Of a stretch of 64,000 nt of DNA, positions 21,299 through 33,069 are shown one piece after another. The stretch spans positions 7,011,001-7,075,000 of the forward strand of contig CM076953.1 of assembly GCA_039566865.1 (NCBI GenBank), in the 5' to 3' direction. Source of the DNA: Aurelia coerulea (Eukaryota; Cnidaria; Scyphozoa; Semaeostomeae; Ulmaridae). The notes under the pieces were generated by a model. The model saw only the letters and a program-made list of their open reading frames with translations, ran no database searches and was not told where the DNA came from. Within the stretch, counting starts at the first letter, position 1; every line of letters starts with the position of its first letter. A program made the position numbers and the translations under genes.

Positions 21299-23062
21299 AT
21301 GGCGAATGTTACAGGATCAAGCAATGCCTCGTCAGCATTAAAATTTCCTCCCAATACTGTCCTTATGAATACATTAATTTTTGTCATTGCTACTTTGGCC
21401 ATACTTTTGAACTCGAAAGAAATCCACTTGATTCGGCAGAAATGGAAGAAAGCTACTGATTTTGAGGTGCTACTTCTGAATTTAGCAATCGCTGATCTCC
21501 TGAATGCAATTAGCTTCCTTCTGATAGCCAGTGTCGGCTTTGCTGCATACGCATATGAATACGCATACGCCAAGGTACAACCAAGATCAGCTTTTTATGC
21601 ATTTATAACAACAGGCCTTTTGACGTTCTTTTGTACAGTCTCGACCAAGCTTGTCATTGTCATAGCAATTGAGCGTTTAGTTGCAATAAAACTGCCACTG
21701 AAACATCGTTTATGGCATACCAGTCGAAAGACCATGTACAAGCGCATAATTGCAGTTTGGGTGGTGAGCGTTATATTCATGTGTTCAGGTTTTCTCTGGA
21801 ATTACTTCATCCAAACGTCTAAAGGTCACACAATGTCGCGCCCTCCGGTATACACACTGGCAGCTTACCTATCACTTGGCACATGTATTGTAATCGCCAC
21901 CTATTCATGGCTACAACGAGCTATTTTTAAGCGATCGGAAAAAAGTTTAAATTTTGACGAAAAGGATTGCAAAACAACACTTAACACTTCTAGAAAGGCT
22001 TTCCGAAAAGAAAAAGCAACAATTATTGTCTGCTGGCTTGTATCTGTCACATTCCTTACATGTAACATTCCATTCATCGTGGGATTGTATCTTGGAAAAA
22101 TGAATGTTGCCGGTATCATTTTACTATGCCTGAACTCAGTCATGAACCCCCTAATATATTTCTTCAAAGGATATGTAGAGAAACGGTATTCTAAGAAAAA
22201 GCTGGCAGTGAACTCGAATGACAGAAGGGGTTTAACTGGGAAGCTTGAGAGTCCTTCCCCGAAGCCAAATAAGAGCGATTCATCTTCCAAATCGGAGAGT
22301 CCAAGTGCAGAGAGCAACGGCAAGCTGAAACAAAATGGCCAACAGTCAGGTGGTTCAAAGGACAAGGGCCAAACATCCCAAATGAAATCTGATTCACCTT
22401 TGAAAATGGCAGATATATATGAGGAGAAACATGGTGATATATCTAAATCCAATGGCTACGAATCTGGGAGTCCAAGAGGGAAAGGTGAAATATCTCTAAA
22501 CGAGATTGATTCATCTTTTGAAATTGAAAAAGTTGATAAGGTGGAAAATGTTGATATGTCCACAATATATGGCAAAGGATCAGAAAGTTCAAAGGTCAAC
22601 GGTGATGAAATTCTAAATGCAATTGGTGCGATTGATACAAAAGTGAACAACCAACAATTAGAAAGTGTGAAGGACAGAGGCGAAGAACAAGATGAAAGGC
22701 TATCAAACAAGGCCAGTTTATCAATGAAAATGGACACAGTAAATTTCCATGAAAATGATGATTCATATGTAGAGGATCGCCAAGAATCACGAAGTTCAAA
22801 AGACAAAGGCGAAGACCGTGATATACCCCAAAACAAGCCCAATTCATTTGTGGGTGTAGAAACAGTAAAGTTGTCTGGAAATGATGATTTATGCAAAGTG
22901 AATTGCCAATACTTAGAAGGTTCATATGTCAAAGGAGAAAGCTTCGCATGTACACCTGATACAGCAGTGAACTTAAACAGTGTTGCGGATACTTCAAACG
23001 ACAAAACGTTAAAAGCGAACATGAGCAAAATCATGGATGGACATGAAGATACCCACCTTTGA
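21299..23062 (+). CDS. Orphan class-A GPCR, copy C (587 aa, intact)
   Basis: Intact single-exon paralog of copy B. Residues 1 to about 113 are almost identical to B. TM4-TM5 resemble copy D (L-W-N-Y-F-I and P-P-V-Y-T-L). The third loop and early TM6 are identical to B again, and late TM6-TM7 resemble D. This patchwork shows sequence exchange between units. E-R-L at the end of TM3 and N-P-L-I-Y in TM7 are kept. The tail has the same modular layout, with an extra N-A-I-G-A-I-D-T-K stretch near 22620-22640 and a short deletion near 22816 (R-D-I-P where others read Q-G-E-I-P). Probably an active plasma-membrane receptor. Its 5' flank has the same candidate 5'UTR intron as copy B. Confidence 0.93.
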   Translation: MANVTGSSNASSALKFPPNTVLMNTLIFVIATLAILLNSKEIHLIRQKWKKATDFEVLLLNLAIADLLNAISFLLIASVGFAAYAYEYAYAKVQPRSAFYAFITTGLLTFFCTVSTKLVIVIAIERLVAIKLPLKHRLWHTSRKTMYKRIIAVWVVSVIFMCSGFLWNYFIQTSKGHTMSRPPVYTLAAYLSLGTCIVIATYSWLQRAIFKRSEKSLNFDEKDCKTTLNTSRKAFRKEKATIIVCWLVSVTFLTCNIPFIVGLYLGKMNVAGIILLCLNSVMNPLIYFFKGYVEKRYSKKKLAVNSNDRRGLTGKLESPSPKPNKSDSSSKSESPSAESNGKLKQNGQQSGGSKDKGQTSQMKSDSPLKMADIYEEKHGDISKSNGYESGSPRGKGEISLNEIDSSFEIEKVDKVENVDMSTIYGKGSESSKVNGDEILNAIGAIDTKVNNQQLESVKDRGEEQDERLSNKASLSMKMDTVNFHENDDSYVEDRQESRSSKDKGEDRDIPQNKPNSFVGVETVKLSGNDDLCKVNCQYLEGSYVKGESFACTPDTAVNLNSVADTSNDKTLKANMSKIMDGHEDTHL

Positions 23063-23389
23063 AAATGAAGTAAACGACAATGTGAAACGATAAGAGAGCT
23101 CAATATACCATCAAACAGAGCAAATTGAGCCTCGTTATAGCGGCGTTATAGTACAAGGGCAGCACAATTTAATCCACGGTATACCAAAAGAGACTCTGCG
23201 AGGCTATGCACACATTTTGGTCAAATGTCAAAGGCCAGAAATTACGGGTGTGCAAATTTGTTTCAGGTCAAAGGTGAAATGTTAAAGGTGAAAAACCAAT
23301 GATGGTAAATCGCAAAATAAAGTGAAGTAAAATTAGCTATTTAAAAGTGAATAGATCCACTTGTATGTGTTTTCTTTTTTCTCTTAGTT

Positions 23390-23645
23390 TGAAGAACTAT
23401 TGTTATCCCTGATTGTCATTTACGGTTCTTGTGGATACAATGACATTTCAGACTGTCTGAAAATCAAATTTGGAAACGAAACGATGGATCTTCATTGCAC
23501 AAACGTTTCACTTCAGTCGAACCATTGGTTGAATTGTTCAGCTACTGCAATGGTGATCTATTGTTTCCAGTTCGGCCAAGTGCGATGATTTTCAAACAGT
23601 CTGAAATCGTAATGTGCCCGAAACGAACCCTGAATTAAACGGCCT
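23390..23645. mobile_element. Old TTAA-type MITE 3' of GPCR C
   Basis: Same family and position as in units A and B, more diverged. Confidence 0.7.
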
Positions 23646-24479
23646 TTTTCCAGCTAGTATGCTTGCCATTGCACACATTTTCTGGTCCCCTTGCTACCTT
23701 CATTTTCGTGCCACTTGCTAAGCATGCCGGCTGAAAGAGGCACTTTAATTTCCTTGCCATTGCATAGAAATGTATGCTCGCATCATTTGAAGTAAGCAGA
23801 GTTAAACAGACCAGGAATTCTACAAACTTAGATATTTGAAAGCCTGTAACTCTGAAACCATTGGTCAGATTCCAATAAATCGATATTACCGGTGCGGCTA
23901 ACATTATCAACTTAGAAAGGAGAATTGCTAGCAAATTTGATGGAAGCTTTCAGGCTTTGAAGGATTTGCGATGAAGCAGTATTATAAAATCGCTTCCGAT
24001 TTGAGAACAATACGACCGATTTTTACAAGAAAAATGTATGTAAGGGGACACATTAGCTGTCCCATCCCATAATGTCATAATGTCCCAGGGCCAGGGACAA
24101 CTCAGCACATGCACATATGGGGAGGAAAGTCTGATATTTCTGGGTTGAGATAGTGTCAAAAGTGATATTTTGGGTCCAAATAAAACAGAAATTATGTTCA
24201 TGATATTTTTGGCATCAAATATTGTTAAACTGATATTTCTGTGTTCATTGGAGGCAATCATGACCTGTATTTGCATTGTTTCAGACCATTTTATATTTCA
24301 ATACAGGTTTCTAAGTATAAAATATGCGAATATGCTGAGTGCCCCTCTGGGCATGGCTATACCGAGGTGTCCCAAAACATGTGCTCCTGTTTAAAAAATC
24401 ATCAAAACTTAATCCTCCAACCCATCATAAAATATTTCTGTCAGTGATCAAAATATATAAATAAAAGAACTAAAATATA

Positions 24480-25535
24480 TTTTCATTACTCAGAGGAGTG
24501 GAAAAAGCAGCCTTTGCCAAAAAGCAGCCTTTGCCATCGTTTAGTTTCGTTTTTGTGTGAATTTCGTACAGTCAGTGATTCTGGAAGCTGTGCAGAGCAA
24601 GTCGCGGATTTCGCGTAAAGCATGCTGATCTTTGTACTCCCCTTAAAGACTATGACACAACAGGTTGAATCAAAGGTGAACCTACGGTTGAATCCCGGAC
24701 AAAAGGTCTAGGTGGCGAGGTGTTTTTACTCTGCAATACATCTGCACAAGCAATTCAATTCTTGTTTTTACTCTGCAGTTCAATTAAGATCACCTAAATC
24801 TAGCTAAATGCAACTCAACAACTCAACCACCATACCAAGTCCACTTTGGTGAGGTCTCCCGTCGCTGAGCCCCTGTCCTCTATTCTTTTGTTTATATGTA
24901 GCTTCTCATAACAGACCTTTCAGCTATTCTACAAAAGAGCCTGGATCGAGCGTCATTCTTATGCATTTTATACGCGACGTTTGATCGAGTGGCGATAGAG
25001 CTCCTATCACAACTGCGATAGAGCTTTCTATCACTAATTCTTCAAAATTTCGCAAAATATCGCTCAATTTTGATTCTTTTCAGAATAGCTAAAATGTCTG
25101 CTGTATATTTAGTTGCATTTTAGGTTTATGTCCTTCATGTGATGGCCCTGGGGTAGCCATGATCTTTTGCTCCCCTCGGTATCGTTTCTGCAGTATTGTA
25201 TGGTAGCTTGTTCGTAGCCTTAGGCAATTCGTAGACTGTAAACTTTTTTACATTGAATATACAAAAAAAGATGTTTTTATAAAGCAGTAAGAGGGGCAGG
25301 ATTGCGAAAAGGATTACCGTCTCGGTGCTTGCAAAATCCAACCCTCTCAAACATGATGACATAAAATGACGTCAGACATAACCACAATAACGGAAATACA
25401 GCTGAGCAAAATAGCTGCCAGCCTGCAAAAGCCAGCCTGCTTCAGCTTCTGATTGGTCAATAGCACAATAGAACGCTGAGACAAAGGAATGATGGATGTT
25501 ATAACAATTGTAGAAAACGAACAAAACGCACTGCA
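24480..25535. other. Unassigned sequence in unit C
   Basis: No counterpart in the other units and no recognisable gene. It contains one small MITE-like inverted repeat (24915-25105). Confidence 0.5.
24915..25105. mobile_element. Small MITE-like inverted repeat
   Basis: TTTCAGCTATTCTACAAAAGA near 24915 pairs with TCTTTTCAGAATAGCTAAAA near 25085. The inner sequence has GCGATAGAGCT repeated. Confidence 0.5.
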
Positions 25536-25820
25536 TTAAAGAGCCATTGTCACCCAGGATCCTTTGCGGGCACGCTGTACTTTCGGACTGTCTGAAATTC
25601 AAATTTGGCCTAAATCCTAAATGGGAACTACAGATCGACATTGCAGTGGTTAAACGCGCAGGCAAGTCAACTGAAGATCTATCAGTTCAAATACTGCAGT
25701 GCGAACCCTCCATATCTTCCGTTCAGGTCAAATTTGATTTTCAGGCAGTCTAAAATTGCAGGGTGCCCGCAAAGGACCCTGGGTGCCCGCAAAGGACCCT
25801 GGGTGACAATGGCTCTTTAA
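25536..25820. mobile_element. Best-preserved TTAA-flanked MITE of the family
   Basis: TTAA borders enclose inverted ends AGAGCCATTGTCACCCAGG and its reverse complement. Inner inverted motifs (GGACTGTCTGAAATTCAAA and partner) match the degenerate copies behind each receptor. A 22-bp segment near the right end (GTGCCCGCAAAGGACCCTGG) is duplicated in tandem. TTAA target sites fit piggyBac- or Kolobok-type transposition; there is no coding capacity. Confidence 0.85.
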
Positions 25821-26004
25821 GCAACTGACACTACGCCCACAGACAGGAAGTTTTGTGACAAATACATGCTAATCCGTCCAGGTATCACAAAGGAAATACC
25901 CTTCTCAGAATAGCCATCCCTAATTTTGATGTGAAGTGCAAATTGCATTGTGGTCGAACATGGACAAAAGGAAACCACGTCCCAATGCAAAGGACTTTTT
26001 CAAA

Positions 26005-26900
26005 GGCTTTGGGGTCTGCAGACCTGGCTCTTATGGTCCTATGTTCCAGTAATGATAAAACACCCTTGAAATATTGTCAATAGACTGCCTCTGCTTGTAC
26101 AGCTTGTACAGCAAATGCTGTGTTTTTATTGTTTCATTCGTGAAGACCGTAATGCTTTTGAAATCGGTTATTCATCGGTTATGTTGTCCATGTCACGCTT
26201 GGCTTGTGCTTTACGTAATTACAAAGCCAATATGGTCTGTATTTATTAAAGGGCAAGGGATCAGATGTCATCTTGGGCTGCATGCTCGTGGCCCATGGCC
26301 GAATCCTCCAAAAGCTAATTTTCACGGAACAATCAGACGGCGAGGAAGCGAAGAAGACAAAAGAAACCTGTGAAATTCTTTCTTTCCTCTCCTCCCTGGT
26401 AACCAAAGTCTGCGCGCAGGCTACATATTAGCCGTCTGATTGGTCCGTGAAAATGAGACTGTGGGGGTTTCGGCCATGGGCCACGAGCATGCGGCCCAAG
26501 ACGACATCTGATTTCCTATCCTGTCCGTTTTCCAATCCAAGAAATGTTTTGGAACGACATGGGCACAGCGAGCCGCAAAGAGATTCATTTCTAACGCAAA
26601 GGTTTGGAAATCGCTCACTCTGCGTATGAAGGAAGCAGGAAGGACGGAATTTTCAAAACGGTATGTATTTGCTTTCCTGAAAAGTTGATCTTTATAAATA
26701 TAACGACTTGAGGAGTTCTTCTATCGGCGGGAGTGTTACCCGTGTTCAACAAAACAAACTAGGCCTAACACGAATTCGATTCATCATCGGAGTACAGGCG
26801 GAAGATACGAAGAACCGGGAAAGCAGGAAGAACCATAGAGAACTATGGTTGAACTGATGAAATGAACTTGTCTTTGACCACATAAATGTAAACCTGTCAA
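26005..26900 (+). repeat. Shared 3' unit segment, unit C
   Basis: Diverged version of the segment in units A and B, interrupted by a palindromic element (26251-26526). The junction corresponding to the unit-A insertion reads GAGTACAGGCGG, the uninterrupted form. Confidence 0.75.
26251..26526. mobile_element. Palindromic element with nested MITE relic
   Basis: Arms of about 90 bp are inverted copies (CATGCTCGTGGCCCATGGCC and partner, plus TTTTCACGGAACAATCAGAC and partner). Between them lies TAACCAAAGTCTGCGCGCAG, half of the palindrome seen intact at 47034-47136. Confidence 0.78.
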
Positions 26901-27084
26901 AAATGTACTATTGGTGGGGTGGGAGGGACAGCACATACATGATATAAAAATAATAATGATAATTATTATCATTGTAAACACCGGAGTTACAAAGAATTAG
27001 AAAATGAATAAAGAAAATAAACATAAACATTACAAACATTTCATATAAACATTTCTATATATTTAATAGATATAGAAATAAACG

Positions 27085-27610
27085 CATGAAACAAAAAGCT
27101 AATTCAAAGCTAATTGTGCTCAAAAAGAAACTAAACAATTTTGCAACAAAGTATGTATTTTGGATTGATAGCACGTTTCCTACTATTTGAAACAAATTTG
27201 GAGAAAATCAGTTGAGCAGTTGAATGAATAGAATCTTTCTTACAAAGAAGTAGAAATTTGCCAATTTCCTTTGTTTTTTGGTTGCCTGGCAACGAAGTAC
27301 AATTGAAACGTCGTCACCCAGTACAGATAGGGTGACTAGGGTAAAGAATAACTTGAAAAGTAAAGGCCAAGATACCAGCGTCGATGGTCGGATCCGAAGA
27401 TGCTTGCGGTGACGAATAAATTAATAATTTTAAAGACAGAAACAGTGCAATACAACAAAAACAACAGCAAATGGTTGAGTTTATTGTATGCCAATATTTC
27501 ATCTAGCCATGCAGGACTTCTTCGGGCTGTAATGTGTGTAATGTGTGGCATAAAATAAATTCAACCAATGTTGTTTTTGTTGTATTGCGCTGTTTCTGCC
27601 TTCAAAGCCT
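27085..27610 (+). repeat. Duplicated 0.5-kb segment, first copy
   Basis: Diverged copy of 28790-29475, with landmarks AAAGCTAATTGTGCT, GGTTGCCTGGCAAC, CACCCAGTACAGATAGGGT and GGATCCGAAGATGCTTGCGG. It ends in the palindromic MITE at 27427-27606. Confidence 0.75.
27427..27606. mobile_element. Palindromic MITE (TTTAAAGGCAGAAAC family), diverged
   Basis: TTTTAAAGACAGAAACAGTGC pairs with GCGCTGTTTCTGCCTTCAAA; the arms contain CAACAAAAACAACAGCAAAT. Confidence 0.72.
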
Positions 27611-28789
27611 TAGTATACAGCATACTATTAGTGGAAATTCCTTGTGATATCTATAACGGTATAGTAGTACACATGGAAGTACAGGGCACAGCAACCAAGC
27701 CTAGACGTGCAGATTTTACAGATATTATTTCTGTAAAGTCTGCATGGAGGCTAACTCCCTAATTGCAACCATTCATTAGTTATATTACGTAATGAAGTTG
27801 CCTCGACTTCAGATTGAGTTTGCAGGTTGTTAAGAGAATGCTACTTTGTTTTACAATACCACTGTTAGATATACAAAGAGCAAGATGTGTGGGAAAATTG
27901 AGGAAATTTTAGAATTTAAAGAAAATGATGATCATTAACTTCATTGTGAAAGATAAACTGATTGTTTAAATCGTTGATAAGAGTCTATTTCATTCCTGGT
28001 GCACCTAACGATAAATGGCCTAACAACGACATCTATTTAGTCATTAGAGCTTCCTGTGGTGTAACAAGGCAATCTAGACTAACTACTTCAGTCCCAATTT
28101 CCGCTTCAATCAGCCTGAGTTAGCAAATTTTGAGATCTAAACTCCACTACCCGTAAAATCCTTATCAATCGCGTCTATAATGGCTGCTACGCATGCGCTT
28201 CGCAGCAAAAACTGCTATATCTTAGGAAAATATTGCCCTTTTGGAGAATCTTACAACTATCCCTACTCAAACTGTTGTCATTAATTTCATATAGAATTGT
28301 TTGTTGGTAGGCAAGAACTTAATGGGAATCTTTATGGTTGGCAATCTGCCTTGTTTGATTTTTTTATCCACCATTTCATGCCTTCCTACGCCGCGTAATG
28401 CCTCGCCCCAAAGACGGTTTCAAATTTGTTTAAAGTGATTTTCATACTGATTCGAAAAAATTTTGGCCAAGTAAAAGAAGGTTGTCATACCATTAATTTT
28501 GAATTAAAACAAGAGAAGAACCTGGAAGTAAATAAAGGAAAGCTTTGTTTCCTGTCACTATTTATCTTTCCATTATTGTTTATCAAAAATTTGTTGATTA
28601 TGGCCTATTTGATTAGACTCACGAGATAGTCCCACTTATCGTAACAACAACAATGAAAACAATAACAACATTTTTTGCTCAAACTGGGACTTATTTGTCT
28701 TATTTGCTTGATCTTATTAATTTGATTCATTTTGAGTCTATATTTACCAGATAAAAGGACAGAACTTGCAAAAACCTGCGATGAAAATA

Positions 28790-29475
28790 AATCCATGCAA
28801 CAAAAGGCTAATCTAAAGCTAATTGTGCTAAAAATAGGAACTAACACATTTTGAAAGGTATATATTTGGAACCATGACATGTTTCCTAATATTTGAAACA
28901 ATTTGGAGACACTCTGTTGAGCGGTTGATTAAATAGAATTTTTCTGGTTAAGAAGGTATACAGTTGCCAATTTTCTTTAGTTTTTCGGTTGCCTAGCAAC
29001 AAATCACGTGATTAATTAATTGTTATTGTTATATTTGAATAACTAATTGTCTAAAGAACAATAGTGGTAGATCTAACTGTTATATCTTTTGTAGTTTTGG
29101 AGAAAAATAGGAGTGCGAAAAGCTGCCCCCCCCCCAATACAAAGTACCTAAAAAATCACCCAGTACAGATAGGGTTAAATACAATGATTTGAAAAAGTAA
29201 AGGCCACGATACCAGCGTCGATTGTCGGATCCGAAGATGCTTGCGGTGACGAAAAAATGAATAGATTTAAAGGCAGAAACACCGCAATACGACAAAAAAC
29301 AACAGCAAATATGATTAATTTATTTTTTTGGCAATATATGCATGGCAGGACTTCTTCGTCCTGCCATGCAGGACTGAGGAAGTCCTGCATGGCAGGACGA
29401 AATATTGGCAAAAAATAAATTAATCATATTTGCTGTTGTTTTTTGTCGTATTGCGGTGTTTCTGCCTTTAAATTT
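28790..29475 (+). repeat. Duplicated segment, second copy
   Basis: Second copy of the segment at 27085-27610, about 1.7 kb downstream, ending in a better-preserved member of the same MITE family. Confidence 0.75.
29265..29473. mobile_element. Palindromic MITE (TTTAAAGGCAGAAAC family), well preserved
   Basis: TTTAAAGGCAGAAACACCGC and its exact reverse complement form the ends, with arms of about 80 bp. The centre has three related CCTGCCATGCAGGAC-type palindromes. Confidence 0.85.
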
Positions 29476-29950
29476 AAATACAATGCTCATCGAGCAGATA
29501 TGAACCTTCAAAAAGTATTTTGTGTTTTAAAAACTGAGCTGATCAGTGGTGTAGACCAGGGGCAAGGCCCAAGGGTCACCCGAATGTTGGTCCCAATAAC
29601 CGAGCCAATATCTGGCAAAGGGTCCATCACTGTAGCCTGCGTCGCACTGCGACACGGGCTACAACCATTGGAACTGAGTTAAGGGTAAACTGAAATTAGC
29701 TGAAACTTAGGCAGACAGTCAAGGGCATCAAAACACCCCTAATTCATTTGGAGTCAAAAGAAAAAACTGACCTTCCTACTACTTGAGACACCTTTAGGTC
29801 CAAGCTCAACAGCAGATCTTGTCTGAATTTATGAGTCAATATTGCTCATATGGGTACGGAGAAGGGGGTTACAAGGGGCTTTCCCAACTTATATCTGCAA
29901 CTGGAATGTTTATAAAAACAATAGTTCTTATTTTCATTTTCGGGTTACAA

Positions 29951-29963
29951 AGTTAAAAGGTCA
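29951..29963 (+). promoter_or_regulatory. Degenerate DR1-like motif upstream of copy D
   Basis: AGTTAA-A-AGGTCA at the aligned position; one half site has decayed. Confidence 0.25.
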
Positions 29964-30000
29964 AAGATACAGTTAAAGGTTGAACGTCAAGGGTCGCTAA

Positions 30001-30532
30001 TGGCAAATATCACAGCATCCACCAGATCATCAGCATTACAACCAAATGGTTAGACAAAGCATTCCTGTCACAAAGTCAGGCAGAGTTGCAACATAGAAGA
30101 GTTATGTTTGCTCAATGACATGCACCCCGGGGGGGGGGGTAACTTCAATAGGCGGATGACGGGGGTATGCCACTTTGAATTGTAAAATCATACCCTAAAA
30201 TTTATGAATTTTTTCAAAAACCATACCCCAAAATTTACGGGCCATTCGAAATAGATACCCTAAAATTGTAACAAAAATTTGAAATTCTAACCAAGTATCT
30301 GAAATTAGATCAATTTCAATACCCTGAAGCGTTTTTCTTCCAAAATGACATCCCAAAATTTATGTTCATTTGTGATGTTACCAAAAATGACACCCTAACA
30401 TTTATTTTCAGCCTGAAAAAAGGTACCCAAAAAATGGCACATCCCGTACTGGTACATATGGTAGTGACCCCCCGGGCATGCACTCAAAATCAGGTAAATT
30501 TAGCCCATAATTCTTATTCTTCTCTTTAGAGA
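30001..30532 (+). other. Degenerate upstream start and leader, copy D
   Basis: The short frame at 30001 starts M-A-N-I-T-A-S-T but ends in TAG within 20 codons. The donor has become GGTTAG, while the acceptor tract (TTCTTATTCTTCTCTTTAG) remains. A 351-bp MITE sits inside the former intron region. Confidence 0.45.
30126..30476. mobile_element. MITE with G-rich ends upstream of GPCR D
   Basis: CCCGGGGGGG and CCCCCCGGG ends are flanked by CATGCAC on both sides (30119-30125, 30477-30483). The interior repeats ATACCCTAAAATTTA-type motifs. Units B and C have the empty site (AAATGCACCCAAAG). Confidence 0.8.
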
Positions 30533-30616
30533 CAAAGTTCAAGGGTAAATTCATTTAAAGATCAAGGTTAAAAGTCAAAGATCACTCATCTAAAGGTCAT
30601 ATTTCAAGAATCAGTT

Positions 30617-31906
30617 ATGGCGAATGTCACAGGATCCAGCAATTCATCATCAGCATTGGTATTAGCTCCCAACACTATCCTTATGAATACATTACTTTGT
30701 GTCATTGGTACTTTGGCCACAATTTTGAACTCGACCGAAATCCACATGATTCGGCTGAAACGGAAGAAAGCTACTGATTTTGAAGTGCTACTTTTGCATT
30801 TAGGAATCGCCGATCTTCTCAATGCGATTAGCTTTATTCTGATAGCCATTCGCGGCTTTGCTGTGTACGCATATGCATACGCATACGCCAAGGAACAGCC
30901 AAAATCAGCTTTTTGGTCATTAATATCAACAGGACTTTTGGCGTTCTTTTGTATGGTCTCGACCAAGCTTGTCATTGTCATAGGAATTGAGCGTTTAGTT
31001 GCAATAAAATTGCCACTGAAACATCGTTTATGGCATACCAGTCGAAAGACCATGTACAAGCGCATAATTGCAGTTTGGGTGGTAAGCTTTATCTTTATTG
31101 GTTCAGGTTTTCTCTGGAATTACTTCATCCCAAAGTCCAAAGGTCAAAGTGGCATGGTATCACACCCTCCGGTTTACACACTGGCAGCTTACCTATCACT
31201 TGCCACATGTATCATAATCGCCACCTATTCATGGCTACAACGAGCTGTTTCTAAGCGATCGGAAACAATTTTAAATTTTGACAAAGAGGACTACCAAAGA
31301 AGACCCAACACTTCTAAAAAGGCTTTCCGAAAAGAAAAAGCAACAGTTATTGTCTGCTGGCTCGTATCTGGCACATTCCTTGTATGTAACATTCCATACA
31401 TCGTAGGATTGTATCTTGGAAAAATGAATGTTGCCAGTGCCATTTTATTATGCCTGAACTCAGTCATGAACCCCCTGATATATTTCTTCAAAGGATATGT
31501 AGAGAAACGGTATTCTAAGCAAAAACTGGCAGTGAACTCGAATGACAGAAGGGGTGCAACTGAGAAGCTGAAGAGTCCTTCCCCGAAGCCAGACAAGAGC
31601 GATTCATCTTCAAAATCGGAGAGTCCAAGTGCAGAGAGCAACAGCAAGCTGAAACAAAATGGCCAAAAGTCAGGTGGTTCAAAGGACAAGGACCAAACAT
31701 CCCAAATGAAATCTGATTCACCTTTGAAAATGGCAGATATATATGAGGAGAAACATGGCGACATATCTAAATCCAATGGCTACGAATCTGGGAGTTCAAG
31801 AGGCAGAGGTGAAGGATCTCTAAACAAGATTGTTTCATCATTTTTGAAATCGAAAAAGGTTAATACGGTGGAAAATGATGATCTGTCCACAATATACGGC
31901 AAATGA
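30617..31906 (+). CDS. Orphan class-A GPCR, copy D (429 aa, tail truncated)
   Basis: The seven-helix core is intact: N-V-T at the N-terminus, TM2 with H-L-G-I-A-D-L-L, E-R-L after TM3, and N-P-L-I-Y in TM7. The reading frame stops at 31904-31906, where copies A-C read a Gly codon (GGA) and D reads TGA, one G-to-T difference. This removes about 160 residues of the tail seen in the other copies. The receptor could still fold and signal, as the lost part is the low-complexity tail, so I call it a coding gene with a shortened tail rather than a clear pseudogene. The first extracellular loop carries a Y-A-Y-A-Y-A-Y-A run. The 5' flank has diverged and contains a MITE (30126-30476). Confidence 0.82.
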   Translation: MANVTGSSNSSSALVLAPNTILMNTLLCVIGTLATILNSTEIHMIRLKRKKATDFEVLLLHLGIADLLNAISFILIAIRGFAVYAYAYAYAKEQPKSAFWSLISTGLLAFFCMVSTKLVIVIGIERLVAIKLPLKHRLWHTSRKTMYKRIIAVWVVSFIFIGSGFLWNYFIPKSKGQSGMVSHPPVYTLAAYLSLATCIIIATYSWLQRAVSKRSETILNFDKEDYQRRPNTSKKAFRKEKATVIVCWLVSGTFLVCNIPYIVGLYLGKMNVASAILLCLNSVMNPLIYFFKGYVEKRYSKQKLAVNSNDRRGATEKLKSPSPKPDKSDSSSKSESPSAESNSKLKQNGQKSGGSKDKDQTSQMKSDSPLKMADIYEEKHGDISKSNGYESGSSRGRGEGSLNKIVSSFLKSKKVNTVENDDLSTIYGK

Positions 31907-32455
31907 TCAGAGAGTTCAAATGTCAACGGTGATGAAATTCTAAATGCGATTGATCCAAAAGAGATCAACCAACAATTAGAAAGTGCGAAGTGCAAAGGTG
32001 AAGAACAAGGTGAAGGTGAAAGACTATCGAACAAAGTCGATTTATCAGGACACAGTAAATTTCGATGAAAAGGATGATTCATATGTAGAGAATCACCAAG
32101 AATCAGGAAGCTCAAAGGACAAAGGCGAAGACCAAGGTGAAATACCAAAAAATAAGCCCAATACATTTATGAGCGTAGAAACAGATAATTTGGCTGGAAA
32201 TGATAATTTATGCACGGTGAATTGCCAGTAGCTACTTAGAAGGTTCAGATGTCAAAGGTGAACTGAAAGCTGCCCATGTACATCTGATAGCGCAGTGAAA
32301 ATAAGCAATGCTGTTTATAATTAAATGAAAAAACGTTAACAACAAACATGGCCAAAATCGAGGCCAAAATCGAGGCCAAAATCGAGGCCAAAATCGAGGC
32401 CAAAATCGAGGCCAAAATCACGGATGGACATGAAGATACTCACCTTTCAAATTAA
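31907..32455 (+). pseudogene. Untranslated remnant of the copy-D receptor tail
   Basis: This stretch aligns with the distal tail-coding part of copies A-C. It lies after the premature TGA, and frameshifts have also accumulated (near 32005-32050 and after 32229, where TAG follows the N-C-Q motif). A 12-bp repeat (32348-32419) has expanded where the other copies encode K-I-T-N-G. The sequence seems to have drifted since the stop arose. Confidence 0.8.
32348..32419 (+). repeat. 12-bp tandem repeat in the copy-D tail remnant
   Basis: The unit GGCCAAAATCGA occurs five times, followed by a variant ending in CAC. In the ancestral frame it would read A-K-I-E repeatedly. Copies A-C have a single unit at the same place. 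Confidence 0.92.
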
Positions 32456-32715
32456 GTAAACGGCAATGTGAAAAGAGAAGAGAGTTCAATATACCCACAA
32501 TTTACTCCATGGCAGACCAAAAGAAACTCTGCGAGGCTATGCACACAGTTTGGTCAAATTTCAAAGGCCAGAAATAACGGGTGTGCAAATTTGTTCAGGT
32601 CAAAGGTGAAATGTTAAAGGTGAATAATCAATGATAGTAAATTGCAAAACAAAGTAAAATTAGCTCTTTAAATTTGACTATATCAACTTGCATATTGTCT
32701 ATTGTCTCTCAGTTT

Positions 32716-32970
32716 AAAGAGCCATTGTTACTTACGGTCCTTCGTTGGTACAATGACATTTCAGACCGTCTGAAAATCAAACTTGGCTCGAGCAGAAACG
32801 ATGGGATCCATGCTACACCAAAGTTTCACTTCAGTCGAACCATTGGTTGAATTGTTCAGCTACTGCAATGGTGATCTATTGTTTCCAGTGCGGCCAAGTG
32901 CGATGATTTTCAGATAGTCTAAAATTGAAATGTGCCCGAAACGGACCCTTAATTAAAGGGCCTTTTTCCA
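32716..32970. mobile_element. Old TTAA-type MITE 3' of GPCR D
   Basis: Same family and relative position; left end reads AAAGAGCCATTGTTAC, closer to the intact family end than in A-C. Confidence 0.72.
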
Positions 32971-33069
32971 GCTAGCATGGTTGCCAATGCATACCTTTTT
33001 TGGTCCCCTTGTTATAATCATTTTCACGCCATTTGCTAAGCATGCCAGTTGAAAGAGGTACTTTAATAT

